A stretch of DNA of 64,000 nucleotides from Zygnema cylindricum (GCA_037447655.1 JBBHKE010000656.1:124001-188000); one strand, 5' to 3'. Counted from the stretch's first letter, positions 44,135 through 56,299 are shown. Numbers and translations: made by a program. The notes: generated by a model not told the origin, from the letters alone.

Positions 44135-44714
44135 TACGAGTGGACAGGTGCCGACGTGGCATGGCACACTTTGGGGAGGGCCTAATTGGTGGGCAGTGGA
44201 GACGTTTAGGGAGGCATTTGCCAGGGTAGTATAAATTTTAGTTGTTCTGTATTAGTGGGTTTTTTATCGGAAGGTAATCCCACTGCTAGTATAGCGGTGA
44301 TTGGTATCGACGAGGAGACCGATAAACTCCGATTGTTCGTTATTGTTGATTATCGTCACAAATGCAAATATATAGGTAGCGATAATATACCTAATCGATA
44401 AATTACCTAGGGGATAAGGGGTTCTAGTAAAATTTCAACGTCAAAGTATGTAACTATATGAAACCATTCATTTGAAATATAAAGTACAGACCAATAAATA
44501 TCGAATATCATTAGGTAAAAAATATACATATTGGTTATAGTTATACGGCTACCGATATGCAACACTAGACTAAATTCCTCCCCCTGGAAAGGAGAGTATA
44601 TTATCTCGCGAAGCACACATTTTTTTTTCAAGGTGTCCTTAGTATATTTGTTAGATACACAAAAATAAAACATATCAACACTTAACTTGAAATTATGTGG
44701 GCTCATTTGCCTCA
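44135..44714. other. Mixed repeat debris
   Basis: 44135-44215 resembles the foldback arm (gtgccgacgtggc, ggggagggcct). 44270-44570 has hAT-like sequence ending accgatatgcaacacta, without a matching left end or target duplication. Confidence 0.45.
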
Positions 44715-45581
44715 CATGATGCACAATTCACAAATAACCACTAGGGTAACATCAACTCACTTCGGTTTCCCTAAAAATAACTGCCACCTTGGCAAAAAAA
44801 GACTCTGACCAACCTCACCCTTGTGAAGACAAGACTCCCCTAAGTTCAACGCAAAAAAAATCATTGAATTTGCTCCCTTGAGCAATTAATTATGGCTGGT
44901 CAAAGATGACATTTATAGTTATAAGCTCGATTAGAGAGAGGTACCTAAATTTCACTAAGTCTTAGTCGGTCTACTCACATCTACGTACTACTAAACCCTA
45001 TTCCGGTAGGAATAGTGTATAATACAAAAGGTACATTGGCCAATGTACTTTTTGTACGGCCATTGTACGACATGGCCTTCAAGGTGACGCCTTTCAAATA
45101 GGGAGCCATGGTTCATTCTCCCATCTTCTCTAGAATCCAATAATGTGGCGCCATGTGGCATCGCGTGACGATATCTCCAAAAGCCCTCAAAATCACATTC
45201 CGGGTGGCGGCTGCATCGACGCCCGTCCGATTATATATATTTACACGTTTCCAATTTGCATCCATAGATGAATCATTTCACATGCGCCTCATCTCTAGTT
45301 TAGTGTACTTTAAACGTTGCGTTATAATTAATATGTTTATCAAACCTAATAAGTGTATCTCCCCTTTAACGACTTAATGGATAAGGCGGCATGTTATTCT
45401 GAACTTCCAAGACCCAGGTTTAAATCTAGTCGAAGCTAACATTTTTGGCAAAACCCCCCTCTACTTCAGTCTGCAACCTTCTAAGTAAGGCGACAACCAT
45501 GGCGTGTCTTTCATCCTCTCTCTCTCTCTCTTTAGAGTAACTAAAATATGGAAGTGAACTATTAATTACCTCTTTTCAATA
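44715..45581 (-). repeat. 3' LTR of Copia III, antisense
   Basis: The inner end is at 45581 next to the purine tract (minus strand CTAAGGGGAG, 45582-45591). It aligns with Copia VII LTRs (tgccaccttggca, cctcacccttgtgaagacaag, the tRNA-like module, accatggc). The outer end near 44715 is approximate. Confidence 0.65.
45366..45440 (+). repeat. tRNA-like module inside copia LTR
   Basis: AACGACTTAATGGATAAGGCGG resembles a tRNA D-arm start; GGTTTAAATCT is a weakened B box. Antisense to the LTR. Confidence 0.5.
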
Positions 45582-45594
45582 CTCCCCTTAGTTC

Positions 45595-45909
45595 TTAGTC
45601 ACTTTTCAATTTTAATCCACAGTTTTCTGTGCAATAAACCAACTTAGGGGAAGGCACAGGTTTTCTCATCATGTCCGCAATCATTTTTATATAAGTTTTA
45701 GGAACCAGTTTACTGACATTATTTTCAACCTTCTCTGTGACAAAGCTTAGTCTAATATCGATATGCTTAGCTTTGAACTGATGTTTGAGAATTGTTGCAA
45801 TTGAGATAACAGCTTGATTTTCACAAAAAACATTATAAGTTCCAAACTTCATGAACCTAAGTTCTTCAAGAAGAGATTTCACCCACATGAATTCTTTGGT
45901 GGCAACACA
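45595..45909 (-). pseudogene. Copia III RNase H C-terminal remnant
   Basis: Antisense frame VATKEFMWVKSLLEELRF, FCENQAVISIA, KHQFKAKHIDIRLSFV and MIADMMRKPVPSPKL: the last ~100 residues of copia RNase H. It is cut at 45909 by the LTR of Copia IV; the upstream pol is not present in the window. Confidence 0.8.
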
Positions 45910-46961
45910 TGTTGTTCTACAACCACCGTTGCAGGAGGAGGACAAGCAGTAGTAGTGGAAGTAGACATGAAAAAAAACAGAAACTATCAAAGTACCTACT
46001 CAACAACCAAATTTGAACTAACACAAAATAAGACTCAGACAGCAAATATGCCTCAAATTTGCCACAGTGATAAACAATACAGTAAACTGAAAATTTCCAA
46101 AATTGCAGCCCAAATGACCTAGTAAACCATAAGATATGATGTCTGGAAGTTTCCCGAAAACTGCCCTTAGAAAATCATATTCCCAATACTGGATAATACA
46201 AAATTGGCTAAGTCCTAAAATATATACTTATAGTGAGTATCTACTGGTCACACTAATTTGGGTGACTGTACTACGCGACTATCCTGACTGACGACAAAGT
46301 ATCCAGCCTGTACTTTACTGTACCCAAAGTACCTCCAAAAACCTAATTATTATTTTCCAAAGACCTAATTAATAAAACACTAATTTTTAATACACTAAAC
46401 TACAAAACATTGTTATTCAAATATTTACAGATGACGAACTGTACAAAATGTTCCAGGTGCTTAGTCATGGTAGTCGCTAAAGTCCAGCCGACTGTCGTAG
46501 GGTAGTACGAAGCACTTGAGTGCTTCTTCACTTGTGGTCCCACGTGAATCATGCCTCGTCACTTGTGGTCTTTTGTAAATCACGCCCTGTCATCTGCGGT
46601 CCCACGTGAATCATGTTTGTGGTCCCAGGTGAATCGCGTTCGTCAACGTCTCTCAAAATCAATGATCATGTATCGTACAACTTACTTCCGAAATATCCGG
46701 ATGTTTCCAAAAATAGTCGTACCATATATTTTCGGAGGTATCCGGATCTGATTCCATCCATCTGATCTGGTGATTCGAATTGTGTGCTGCGTGACGCGTG
46801 TCGACGCCACTCCGTAAAACCTGTAGAGGTACAATACACTCTATTGTACTTTGGCTACTATAACACTAATAAAGGTAAGTATTATGTACAACTACTTAGA
46901 AACTATTCTAAGTCTTTTTGGTCTACTCTATTTACTAAACTAAAGATTTCAAATCTCAACA
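45910..46961 (-). repeat. 3' LTR of Copia IV
   Basis: 1052 bp. Minus strand TGTTGAGATTTG...TAGAACAACA, preceded by the polypurine tract TTAGGGGAG (46962-46970). Related to family B LTRs (6847-7989) over 46200-46560 and to 19104 at the end. It contains a ~35-bp tandem repeat with CACGTG at 46530-46645. Confidence 0.8.
46530..46645. repeat. Tandem CACGTG-bearing repeat in LTR
   Basis: Four imperfect units of 'cacttgtggtcccacgtgaat'. CACGTG is the plant G-box core. Located in the promoter half of the LTR. Confidence 0.65.
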
Positions 46962-46974
46962 CTCCCCTAAATCT

Positions 46975-47787
46975 TTAGACTCAATTATCACTTAGTCCAA
47001 CAGCTTCTCTACAAAATTGCAACTTAGGAGCAGGGAGGGCTTTTGTTAACATATCAACCACCATCTTCTCATCCGGTAAATAACACAACTTAATGACTTT
47101 TGTAAGTACTTTTTCCTTGACAAAGTGAAGTTTAACATCCATGTGTTCGCTTTAAAAATGATGGTTGCGGTTAAAGGCAATGGCTATGGCTTCCTGGTTG
47201 TCACACCAAATAGATTGAGGACATGTTTGCATGTACCCAAGTTACTGTAGAATAGACTTGACCGATAGGAGCTCCTTGAGTGGTGAAGCTGCTGCCATAT
47301 ATTCAGACTCCATTGTGGATTGAACTGTAACCTTTTGTAATTTGCTACTCTTGCAGCAAGTTCCATCTCCAATCTTAAGCACAAAACCAATTGTAGATTT
47401 CTTGCTTGGCATGTCCCCATAGCTAGCATCGCTCCACGTTTGTATTCTCACCTCTCCTCCTCCGAGTACAAGCTTGAGATTTCGAGTACCTGCAAGATAT
47501 CTCAACACCCTTTTCGCTGCTTCCCAGTATGCCCTTTTAGGATTCTGCAAACTTCTACTCAAGACTCCCACATCTGCTACAATGTCGGGTCTCGTACTGT
47601 TCATGAAATATATGAGACTTCTAACTACCTGTCTATATGGCTTTGAGGCCATAAACTCTTCCTCCCCTGTCTCTAGACTCCCACCAACCATTATGCCTGA
47701 ATCTGTTTTAATTCCTTCCAATTTCTGCCTAAATTCCATGGGAGTTACGGATCCTTTCAAATTTTTCATTTCAAATCTTTCCAGCAT
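46975..47787 (-). pseudogene. Copia IV RNase H
   Basis: Antisense frame from 47787: PYRQVVRSLIYFMNSTRPDI, VGVLSRSLQNPKRAYWEAAK, RVLRYLAGTRNL, TWSDASYGD (catalytic Asp), STMESEYMAA (catalytic Glu), then after a stop at 47242 WCDNQEAIAIA (catalytic Asp), EHMDVKLHFV and MVVDMLTKALPAPKL. Two stops, otherwise intact. Confidence 0.82.
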
Positions 47788-48480
47788 GTTACCTATTGTT
47801 TTTTTTATGAGTCAACATAATCAACCTTTTGTTTCTATCTCTTTCTACCTGTAAACCTAAAATATACTTAGCCTCACCGAGGTTCTTCATCTCAAACCTG
47901 GATCTTAAAGCCATTATAATACTGTTTATTTCATCCATTGACTTACTTATTAATAATAAATCATCCACATATACCGCAATGTAAATTATCCCATCCTCCC
48001 CTTGGAGAACATATACAGAATGATCTGAGCTAATTCTCTTAGAACCCAACCCAGTCAAAAACTCATCTAACTTCAAATTCCACTGATACGGGTCTTGTTT
48101 TAGCCCATACAAAGAATTCATCAATTTACACACTAATTCTTCCTTTCCCTTTTCAACATACATTTCAGGTTGTTTCATATAGATAGTTTCTTCCAACTCT
48201 CCATGTAAGAAGGCGGTTTAAACATCCATTTGATGTATTTCCATATTGTATATAGCCGCTACACTTAGCAAAATTCTAACAGTGGGAAATGTGACAACTG
48301 GAGAGAAGGTTTCCTCAAAGTCAATACCTTCTTTTTGATTATACCCCTTGGCCACTAGTCTGGCCTTATACCTTTCGATGTTGTTGTCCAGGTTCAGCTT
48401 CACCTTGAATACCCATTTGCTGCCGATGGCTTTTCTGCCCGGAGGAAGATCCACCATAGACTTCATTTCTTCGTTTGCCG
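47788..48480 (-). pseudogene. Copia IV reverse transcriptase
   Basis: [54 protein letters not shown] then a stop (48217) in place of a single codon. Then HGELEETIYMKQPE, NSLYGLKQDPYQWN, YVDDLLLISKS with both catalytic Asp, and GEAKYILGLQV. A frame break is at about 47788. Among the most intact RTs in the window. Confidence 0.85.
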
Positions 48481-49018
48481 CCTCAATCCAGTGATTTCTC
48501 TTGGGTGATACAAAGGCCTCCTGAATTTTTAAAGGCTCCTCTGTAGCTGTAGAAAAAGCAAAGTGAGAGCTTGTTTGCAGACGGCTGGTAGATCTCTTCC
48601 CCCCCGGAAATTATGAGGCTGAAATCGTTGGTAGCCTTGAATTGGATTGCCTTCTCTGAGCTACGACCTGTGGTTGTTGTGCCGGTGTAATAGTTAGTTC
48701 CGTTTGAGTCGGAACTTGGGGTAAAACATCTTGTGAAGGCACAACCTAGACTGAAGGAACAACAGTGTACTTGGTTGTGGAAAGAAAACTTGCTGCGTAT
48801 GGTGAAAAATGACATATTCCTGTTGTTTCATTGGTTTGTCTGGCAGTTTAAATAAGTCAACTGAATCCAACACATCTTTAATCTGAATATTCCTAGAAAT
48901 AATCACCTTCTGTTTCTCAAATACAAAAACTCTATAACCTTTTGCATTATCATCATACCCCATAAAAATTCCTGGTAAGCCCTTAGCCTCCATTTTCCAT
49001 CTATCCTGTGAAATATCT
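48481..49018 (-). pseudogene. Copia IV integrase C-terminus and linker
   Basis: GLPGIFMGYDDNAKGYRVF, VIISRNIQIKD and LFKLPDKPMKQQ: the post-core end of copia integrase (GYDxxxKGYRVxD). The integrase core is lost at the 49018 junction. The linker to RT (48690-48481) is frameshifted. Confidence 0.7.
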
Positions 49019-50017
49019 ACATAAATTTTGTTGTCCGTACTATTACAGAAAAACGTATTTTTTTGTTGGTTACATTTTGCGGCGTCTACCTTTAAGTCAC
49101 GGAACGAAAATCACGTCGTACGTGGCGTATCAGACAATATGTCGTTTTCGCTAAAATAACATATTAGGGTGGACTTCCATTAGAGGAAAAGTGGGGTTGT
49201 TTACTATGCCGTATGATTTTGTATAGATTTGTACCATTTTTTTTTTTGTCAGACGAAACATGACGAAACATGTCTACTGCATGGCTCCAATATTATAGGC
49301 GTAAGTATCGACCGTTGGATTTTTCACTATTTTAGATTCGCGAAGCAATCGCGCACCTCGTCCTGTTTGAAGAGACTCTCCTTGGCGAGGAGAGTTTCTT
49401 CAGACTCGTCGCGTATCAATGGTACACGTGAAAAGTAAAAAAATATCCACCATGAACAAGCAATGAGAATGGAACACGTCCTACACGCCATGTGCATTCC
49501 GCCACGGTGTATGAAGGTCGACTGAAATATCTTTGCACCCTCCTTCTGACATCCGCTGACCTTAAAAGTTTGCGGCGCATTTTTGAAATTCCGTTTCAAA
49601 ATTTTGATTTTCAATTTCAAAATTAAAACCTGGTGGCAAAATTTTCGTACGAATCATTAACTACCTCCGCCCGTACAAATATTATGTATAGAGCTTGAAG
49701 AATTTTTCTAGATTTTAAGAATCTGAAAATTAGCCTATGTGGCGCCAATCATAACTGAGAAACGATGTCTATTGGCACGACATAATGGAAGGCCGTGCCA
49801 GTAAACATGAGAAATAGATGTATCCGCATGTTTACTTGGACCACCTTATGGAGAACATGCCTTATATAAAAATACAAAATATTAAATTTAAAAAATACTA
49901 TATAACGCGATGATTTATGTTGGTCGCGGTACGATATATCGAGGATTCTGCTCGATCAATATTCGATATATCGAATATCGAATTCATCGCGATATGAATT
50001 TATTCGATACCCAACAC
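49019..50017. mobile_element. HAT1-like element, right part
   Basis: 49025-49166 and 49862-50017 align with 39810-40158 of HAT1 and end in the same CGATACCCAACACTA. The left part is missing at the Copia IV junction. A 695-bp insertion (49167-49861) divides it. Confidence 0.78.
49167..49861. mobile_element. Tourist-like element H4, diverged
   Basis: Flanked by TTA (49164-49166, 49862-49864); HAT1 shows the empty site as one copy of catatta. Degenerate ends GGGTGGACTTCCATTAG versus, reversed, GGCATGTTCTCCATAAGG. Confidence 0.65.
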
Positions 50018-50184
50018 TACTTATAGCTGAAACATAAGGGAATGTAAGTGAATGTACCCTAAAAATCCAAAAAACATAATTCTAAAAAGTAAGGAAATAT
50101 ACGGATGCTGTACGTAAAAGTATGGAAAATGTTTGGAAACTGTACTGAAATATAAGAGAATGTAAGAGAATAAACCCTAAAAAC

Positions 50185-51063
50185 TAGTGTTGTGTATCGG
50201 TAAAAAAGTTATCGCGATAACACCGATACCGATAGTTATTGGTTATCGAAAGGTCAGAGGTCCCGATATATCGGGCCGAGACCAACAAATTCCATATCGG
50301 CGATAACTTCAAAAATATATAGTACGCATAATATAGTACTTTATTATATACTGTATTTTAAAATTTACATTATATAGCGTGGCATGCCACGTATACGAAC
50401 CTGTTCCATAACTATTTAACTGGAAATTATTACGGGAAACGCAGCACAGGAAACGTTGGCCGGTCAACTGAACAAGAATTTTACGGCAACTTACAGAACT
50501 GTATCGACTAACTGGTGAACATGGAACGGATAAAGGACGGCGGACACAAAGTACAACGGACGCAAAATAACATTCTGCGCGCCGGCAAAATCGAACGGAC
50601 GACTTGGAATGAGAGAATGCGAGTGGACGGCCAGCGTGAGCGCCGACATTCCGGAATGGCTCTTCTGGCGGCTTATGCCAAAGAAGCCGACAGATTGACA
50701 CGTGGCAGGTTTCCAGTGGATCTCAAGGAAGAAAGGGACAAAGTCGTGGCGTCGGATGTGAAAGGTACATCGTTTTTTTGGGTTCGTACAAAAACAGTAC
50801 AGACCTCATGGCGGCTACTACACTTTCTGTCCAGGGAATATGACGTACAGTTGAATGTATATGCTGTACATTTATGTGTACGGTCCTTACATATATCGCC
50901 AAAAGTTATTGATATAGGTGTTATCGCCAATAAAACCGATAAATATCGGGTATTTATCGGTGATAATACCGATAGCGATATATCGTACCAATATATCGAT
51001 TATCGGGTACCCGAAAAAGGTCCATATCGGTTATCGGCAAATCCTTACCGATACACAACACTA
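50185..51063. mobile_element. hAT-like non-autonomous element HAT2
   Basis: 879 bp. TAGTGTTGTGTATCGGTAA / TTACCGATACACAACACTA with a perfect 8-bp target duplication CTAAAAAC (50177-50184, 51064-51071). Subterminal ATATATCG/CGATATAT palindromes. The 209-codon plus frame inside crosses the right end and has no transposase motif. Confidence 0.88.
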
Positions 51064-51419
51064 CTAAAAACCCTATTATTAACCTTAAATAATTTAAAAT
51101 TACGAAATTGTACAAACACTGTACGTAAATGTACGAAAATGTAGGGATACAAAACCGGGTGCTCATTTTATTTATGTTTCAAAATAGTTCAATGCGTATC
51201 GTACGTAATATTCGCGCGTTCGTTTTGTGCGTAATATGCGAATTGGACAATGGAAGAAAGAGGTGCAAACTCGTCGACAAAACTCACGTTCTCATATGTT
51301 CGTCCGTCGACCGTGTGAACAGCGCGACGGCATACAAATTGTCAGATTTTGTACGAATACACATATTACTGTAGACATCGAAAGGGCATGTATTTATTAT
51401 TCAGGACAACCCAGATGAC
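51064..51419. other. No supported gene
   Basis: AT-rich stretch with short frames only; nothing recognised. Confidence 0.5.
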
Positions 51420-51549
51420 AGTTAGGGATTAATTAGTATATATATTTTTTTCAAAATAAAAAAAATCCCGATTAGTGTTAAAAATTAACACTAATTTTTT
51501 TTTTACGCTTTTTATTCCTTTACTCTAATAGCGATTGACGGTGTACAGG
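51420..51549. repeat. Small AT-rich hairpin MITE-like repeat
   Basis: Contains the hairpin attagtgtt-aaaaa-ttaacactaat (51474-51500) and a right end actctaatagcgattgacgg similar to the right end of 42033-42630. Confidence 0.5.
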
Positions 51550-51552
51550 AAA

Positions 51553-53930
51553 GACCATCCAAATTAGTACGAGTGTTCTGTGAGTTGAAACCCTTAAAAC
51601 ATGATGGACCAGATTCAATGCACAACCCTGAAAAAATTAAGACATATATTGATAATAAAGGCAATGGAAACCTTGCAACCATTCAACCGTCAGATGTTGT
51701 GTCAGACGAGGTTACAGGAATTCACGGTGAGATTTCGAAATCTTGGCAGAAACCGTCAAAATTTCAAATCAGAAGTACAATCACGCGTTCACGAAAGGCC
51801 ATCCAACCGACAAAATTGTGTCGATGGAGTTAACGCTCGTGGAGACGTTGCCGTCTTGGTGTAGCGAATCAAATCAAGAGTACAATCAACGTAGATTCTA
51901 TCGTGCTAGTGCTGTACAGCGGAGTGGGACAAGGTTAAGGATTGCACTAATTCGAACACGCTAAAGACCGGCAACCCTAAAAAGTCAAAATTTGTGTCGG
52001 TTCTGACGGAAAGAACTGTCGTGGAGACGCCTACGTCAGGCTATAATATAAGCCACAAATATAATTCAATCAAAGTAAAAGTACACGTTAACGACTGCCC
52101 CAACGAGCCGTCAAAAATTGTGTCAGACGGAGTTAACGGAAGTGGAGATGCCGCCATCTGGTCGACAAAGGCAAATCAGAAGTACAACAAAGCGCTGATA
52201 TTAGTGCCTTACCGATTCGATTGTACGAGTGCTGTACGGCTTGCAGTCTTTAGCAGACTTGTCAGGCCCACAGGATTGCCGCCTTTGGCCATCCTCCAAT
52301 CAGTGAGCTTTCGCAGGTTTGCGTCGGAGGTCCAATGCGTCACTCGGAGCGACATGACGTGATGTGACAACTGGCCCAATGAGCGATAGCCATTGACTTT
52401 AAGCCGTACATATTTAAAAAGTGTTCACACATGCAAAGAGAATATTAGTAAACAGAATTGCTCGATAGGTACTTGCTGGTTACAAACACGTGTAATGATT
52501 GTACGAATATGTACACTTTCCTGATTGCCTATTCAACCGTCAAAAGTTGTGTCGGTGCCGAGCCAGCTGGTCGTAAGAAACAAAACAGAAGTACACTCGC
52601 AAGCTTAGTGCACCACCGATTCGATCGTATCAAGTACGATCCGGTATCTGAAACATGTACGGACACCTGAATGGAAATCACAACCGCGCAGCGATTGAAG
52701 AACGGGAAAATAACGTACGCACACCGATGGGCCACGTAATTGTACAATATGTACGAAAAGCGATCCGCAGATTTAGGGTATTTTCGCATGTGGTAAAGTT
52801 ACAGTTATTTCGTGTCGTTTTCCTTCATAACTTAGAAAAAAACGAGAAAATCCGCAGCCGTACCAAAAAATTGAAATTAGCACCGTACAAGTTACATTAC
52901 AGTGAAACTTTAGACGTACGTAAGTTTGTCGACTAGCGCGATGCAATTTGTCGTTTAGCGCATTTCGACCCATTTTCGCGTCCTTTCATCACACGTTCAA
53001 ACTTTACGTCAAATCACCTCGCGAGGTGATTTTAAATATAGTCCAAAAAGGAGAGCGAATAGGAAGATGTTGTCGCACATGTCAGATTTTTTGACAATTT
53101 TTGTCCGCGGAGTACCAAAAAAAAAACCCACTGCACGTTTCCAACCTATGCGTGACTTTTTTCCGTGCGCTTTTTTTCGTACAGGGCCCGTGGAGGGGGG
53201 TTTCGACCAACTGACGCCATTTCGCAAAAGCGAAGATGGTGAAAGCGCCTCTCTTTCTCTCCCTCTCCACCTAACGCGTCTATCTCACAATTCTTGCAAT
53301 GAAAAAAGGCAAGAAAGGTATCAAATGAAAGATCTATGAAAAATATTTGTTTTGGCTGTCTTTTAGCTTAATTTGATGGCAAGTAGAGTGAGAACGGACG
53401 AAAAAACAAAATCGGGAAACCATGGCGGAATGTTTTGGAATTAGTGACGTCGACGCTATCATAAGTACGCGTGATGTCAAAATGTCACAAACCCTAAACA
53501 TCTACAATGTCACAAGTAGGTAGACGTCTACAACCGTCTCTATTTTGTAAACGTCATCGATTGTCGCGAGTTTTGTACTCGTGTACAATCGTCACAAATT
53601 ACACCCACGTCTACATCCGTCACAATTTAAAGTTACGATTTCATTTCTTTACATACGAATGCTCTGAAAATTGTACGGAGAATCTTCGCTAAAAAACAAA
53701 GTAACAAGACTAAGTTTCGGTTACATGCGAAAATACCCTTAGTTTTGAGACGTGTGGTGACGCCTCCGTTAACCTTTTTGTCCTTCGACCTTAAGACCGT
53801 TTCGCACGTGTGAAAAATGACTGTAGAGATAAAAGTCGACTCCATCGCAACATTTCAAACCAAAGGAGTTTTCAATCAGTAAAAGGTTTACGGTTCGGCC
53901 GATGCTAAGAAACCTTTCGTAAACTTTGTA
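51553..53930 (+). repeat. Dispersed repeat, copy II (holds H3)
   Basis: Matches 37330-38345 in reverse orientation. It is interrupted by the Tourist-like element H3 at 52776-53738; copy I is the empty site (cgcagatctagtttgag). Confidence 0.75.
52776..53738. mobile_element. Tourist-like element H3
   Basis: 963 bp. GGGTATTTTCGCATGTG / ACATGCGAAAATACCC, TTA duplications at 52773-52775 and 53739-53741. Internal GTCTACAA-type subrepeats as in H1 and H2, plus extra sequence (53040-53340) not seen in them. Confidence 0.85.
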
Positions 53931-54671
53931 GAACAAATAAATTGCGAAAACCATAGTACAATTTGCGTCCTTTAGAAACTTAGAATGTACTATAGCTTGT
54001 CGGTTTGCTATTTTCGGCCCACTGCCACGTCAAGGAACGTCATCTTCAAACTTTATTTGAAAACGACTCGCGAGTCGATTTTATTTCAACGAATAATATT
54101 ACGTGCTTGCAAGTGTTGCAAACTTTCAAAACAATTTCACAAAACGTGAATTACACTCAAAAAAAAATTTGCAGCTTGTACACACTGTTTTCCGTACAGG
54201 GGCCGCGGGGGGGGGTCTCGAGCAACGGATGCCATTGAAAGAACACAAGGATCGACACACTTCACAAACAATAAACCAATATGCACAACAGAAGCTTACA
54301 CATAAAAAATCTCAATCAACTCACAACAAATCACATGGGCCAAATATAAGTTATATTTAGCCGAAAGCTTTTCAATACAATCTCTCACTCTTCTTACTCA
54401 TTCTCATTTCTAACTTTCAGTAAAGACTTATTCTCACTCACACTCACACTGAATACCTTTTTTTGATGATATCTTTCCTAACTCTACTGACTAACTAAAT
54501 ACTCATTCTAAATATCAAGAACAAATACAGTTGAAATAAATACAATGCAAACACTCCCTAAACATAATGACCAAGTGCACCCTGAGTGCGCCTGCCATGG
54601 CCTGCAACATTCAGCTACCTCTAATCTGACAAATGGCCATGGCAACATTAAGCTACCTCTAATCTGACAAA
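53931..54671. other. No supported gene
   Basis: AT-rich. An imperfect ~39-bp tandem pair ('agctacctctaatctgacaa') is at 54606-54672, next to the Copia VI LTR start. Confidence 0.5.
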
Positions 54672-55245
54672 TGTGTTGTTGAAAAAGATATTTTATAGTC
54701 TTGCCTTCTTTATCTTCCAGCAGCCCTCATACTTGTCGTAGTCAATGAGGACTTGCAGGCAGCCATGGCTACCCCATCCAGGCAAGGAGAAAGAGCAACT
54801 GTTATAGTTTCATGCAAAAGTTAGGCGATCAATAGTGGGACTAGATCCAGTGACCTCCGGATAGACTGCCGTATGGCGTAGCCGTCAGCCATATCCGGTA
54901 GGTCTTCATGAAACGTTATTCATATTGGGTTTGATACATATTTATAATGTAACGCGTCGGCATACTTCATTTAGTATATTACGTGACGAAGTGAACATGA
55001 AACATGCGGGACTGCACGAAATATAGTACCGCACGAAACAACATCGCATTTCGACGAACGAAGTTGAAAGTCTTTGCGATCAATGGCTCGCGAAGGAGTT
55101 GGAATTCGAGAGTGGTTTTGGCGGTTTGCTGAGCATATGTCCGCCGGTGACACGTGGCAAGGGATGATTGGACAACGCGTATTGTGGAGGGAGCAACTTC
55201 GGTTCAATAACTGACATACGTAAGCGGAGTAGCCATGCCGTACTA
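54672..55245 (+). repeat. 5' LTR of Copia VI, left half
   Basis: Starts TGTGTTGTTGAAAAAG (or TGTTG at 54674). It carries the 'cagccatggct' palindrome and the antisense tRNA-like module. Cut at TACTA by Copia VII and resumed at 61710. Confidence 0.75.
54836..54905 (-). repeat. tRNA-like module inside copia LTR
   Basis: Minus strand GACCTACCGGATATGGCTGACGG then TCACTGGATCTAG. A-box-like part good, B box weak. Confidence 0.5.
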
Positions 55246-56299
55246 TGAAACTCTGAGACCTCCATAAGACCTCAGAGTGGACAGTTTCCAAGAAGCCTTT
55301 AGGATAACCCTGACCCCTTTGTGTTTCAGCAAAAATAACTACCACCCTGGCAGACAAAAACTCTGACCAACTCCACCCATGTGAAGATAAGACTCCCCTG
55401 AGTCGATAGCAAAAAGAATCTCTAAATTTACTCCCCTGAGCAGTAAGTTATGGAGGGTCAAAGTTGACCTTTTGTACAGAAGCTCTCTGGGAGAGAGGGT
55501 CATATCTTCTAATTTTTCTAAGTCCTATCTCTCTCACAGACTCTATCTACTGATGTACGGAACCAATCAGAATTTCAGTTTTGTACACAAAAGTACAGCT
55601 GCCGGTGTACTTTATATACGACCATTGTACAATATGGCCTAAATGTCGACACGTGGTATGTCCGGATTCGCTCCCTTAATCCTCGCAGATGCCGTGATCC
55701 AATGTCATTCCGCCACGTGTCATCCTATGTGGCGATGACCACAAACCGCCGAAATCCGCTTCCGCGATCTCGGCGTTAATTCCGGCCGTCCGATTAAATT
55801 CACATTTAATCGTAGCCGTAAAAAATACATGCGCGGTATTCGTTTCACTAAAGAAATAAATGCGCGGTATTGGTTTCGTATCCGTACCGAAATCCGTACT
55901 TTTACGTTTACTGGATATATGTCTCCCGTAAACAGTTACAGTTAAATGAACTATCATACATATAAATGTTTAACTAATTATCAAACCATATAGTACATAA
56001 CACTACTCCTAGACTTAACGACTAAGGCTACCGGCTATTGGCTCCCGGCCGGCAAGTACCAGGATAAAATCCTGTCGCCGGCACATATCTTTTAGTAAAT
56101 TAAACCCCTAACTAAAATATATTTTCCCGTAAACCTCTGGATAGCCTAGGTAGCCATGGCTCTAGCTACTTCTCCAATTTCTCAGTGACTGCGACAAGTT
56201 TGAGAAGTTGGAGAGAGAAGTTAGAGGTAGACTGCCTCGGCTTCTTTCTTATTTCTATTCAGACCTACAAAATACTTAAAAAAGACCCTTAATTCTACA
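55246..56299 (-). repeat. 3' LTR of Copia VII
   Basis: 1054 bp; minus strand TGTAGAATTAAGG...GTTTCA. Nearly colinear with 60651-61704, with scattered substitutions. Confidence 0.92.
56012..56083 (+). repeat. tRNA-like module inside copia LTR
   Basis: GACTTAACGACTAAGGCTACC and CCAGGATAAAATCCTG, a T-arm-like hairpin with a shortened loop. Confidence 0.55.

Larger units (their letters stand above)
45910..49018 (-). mobile_element. Copia IV, antisense, 5'-truncated
   Basis: 3' LTR 45910-46961, polypurine tract, RNase H, RT and the end of integrase, then an abrupt end at about 49018 against hAT-like DNA. It inserted in the RNase H of Copia III; the left flank ends ACACA, but the right flank is missing so the duplication cannot be tested. 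Fewer stops than Copia A. Confidence 0.82.

Noticed and set aside
44025-44568. hAT element from tagtgttgtt to gcaacacta
   Set aside because: The 8-bp flanks do not match and the inner terminal sequences differ; only debris is called.
50515-51144. 209-codon plus frame as a transposase
   Set aside because: It crosses the right terminal repeat and target duplication of HAT2 and shows no hAT dimerisation or RNase H-like motifs.
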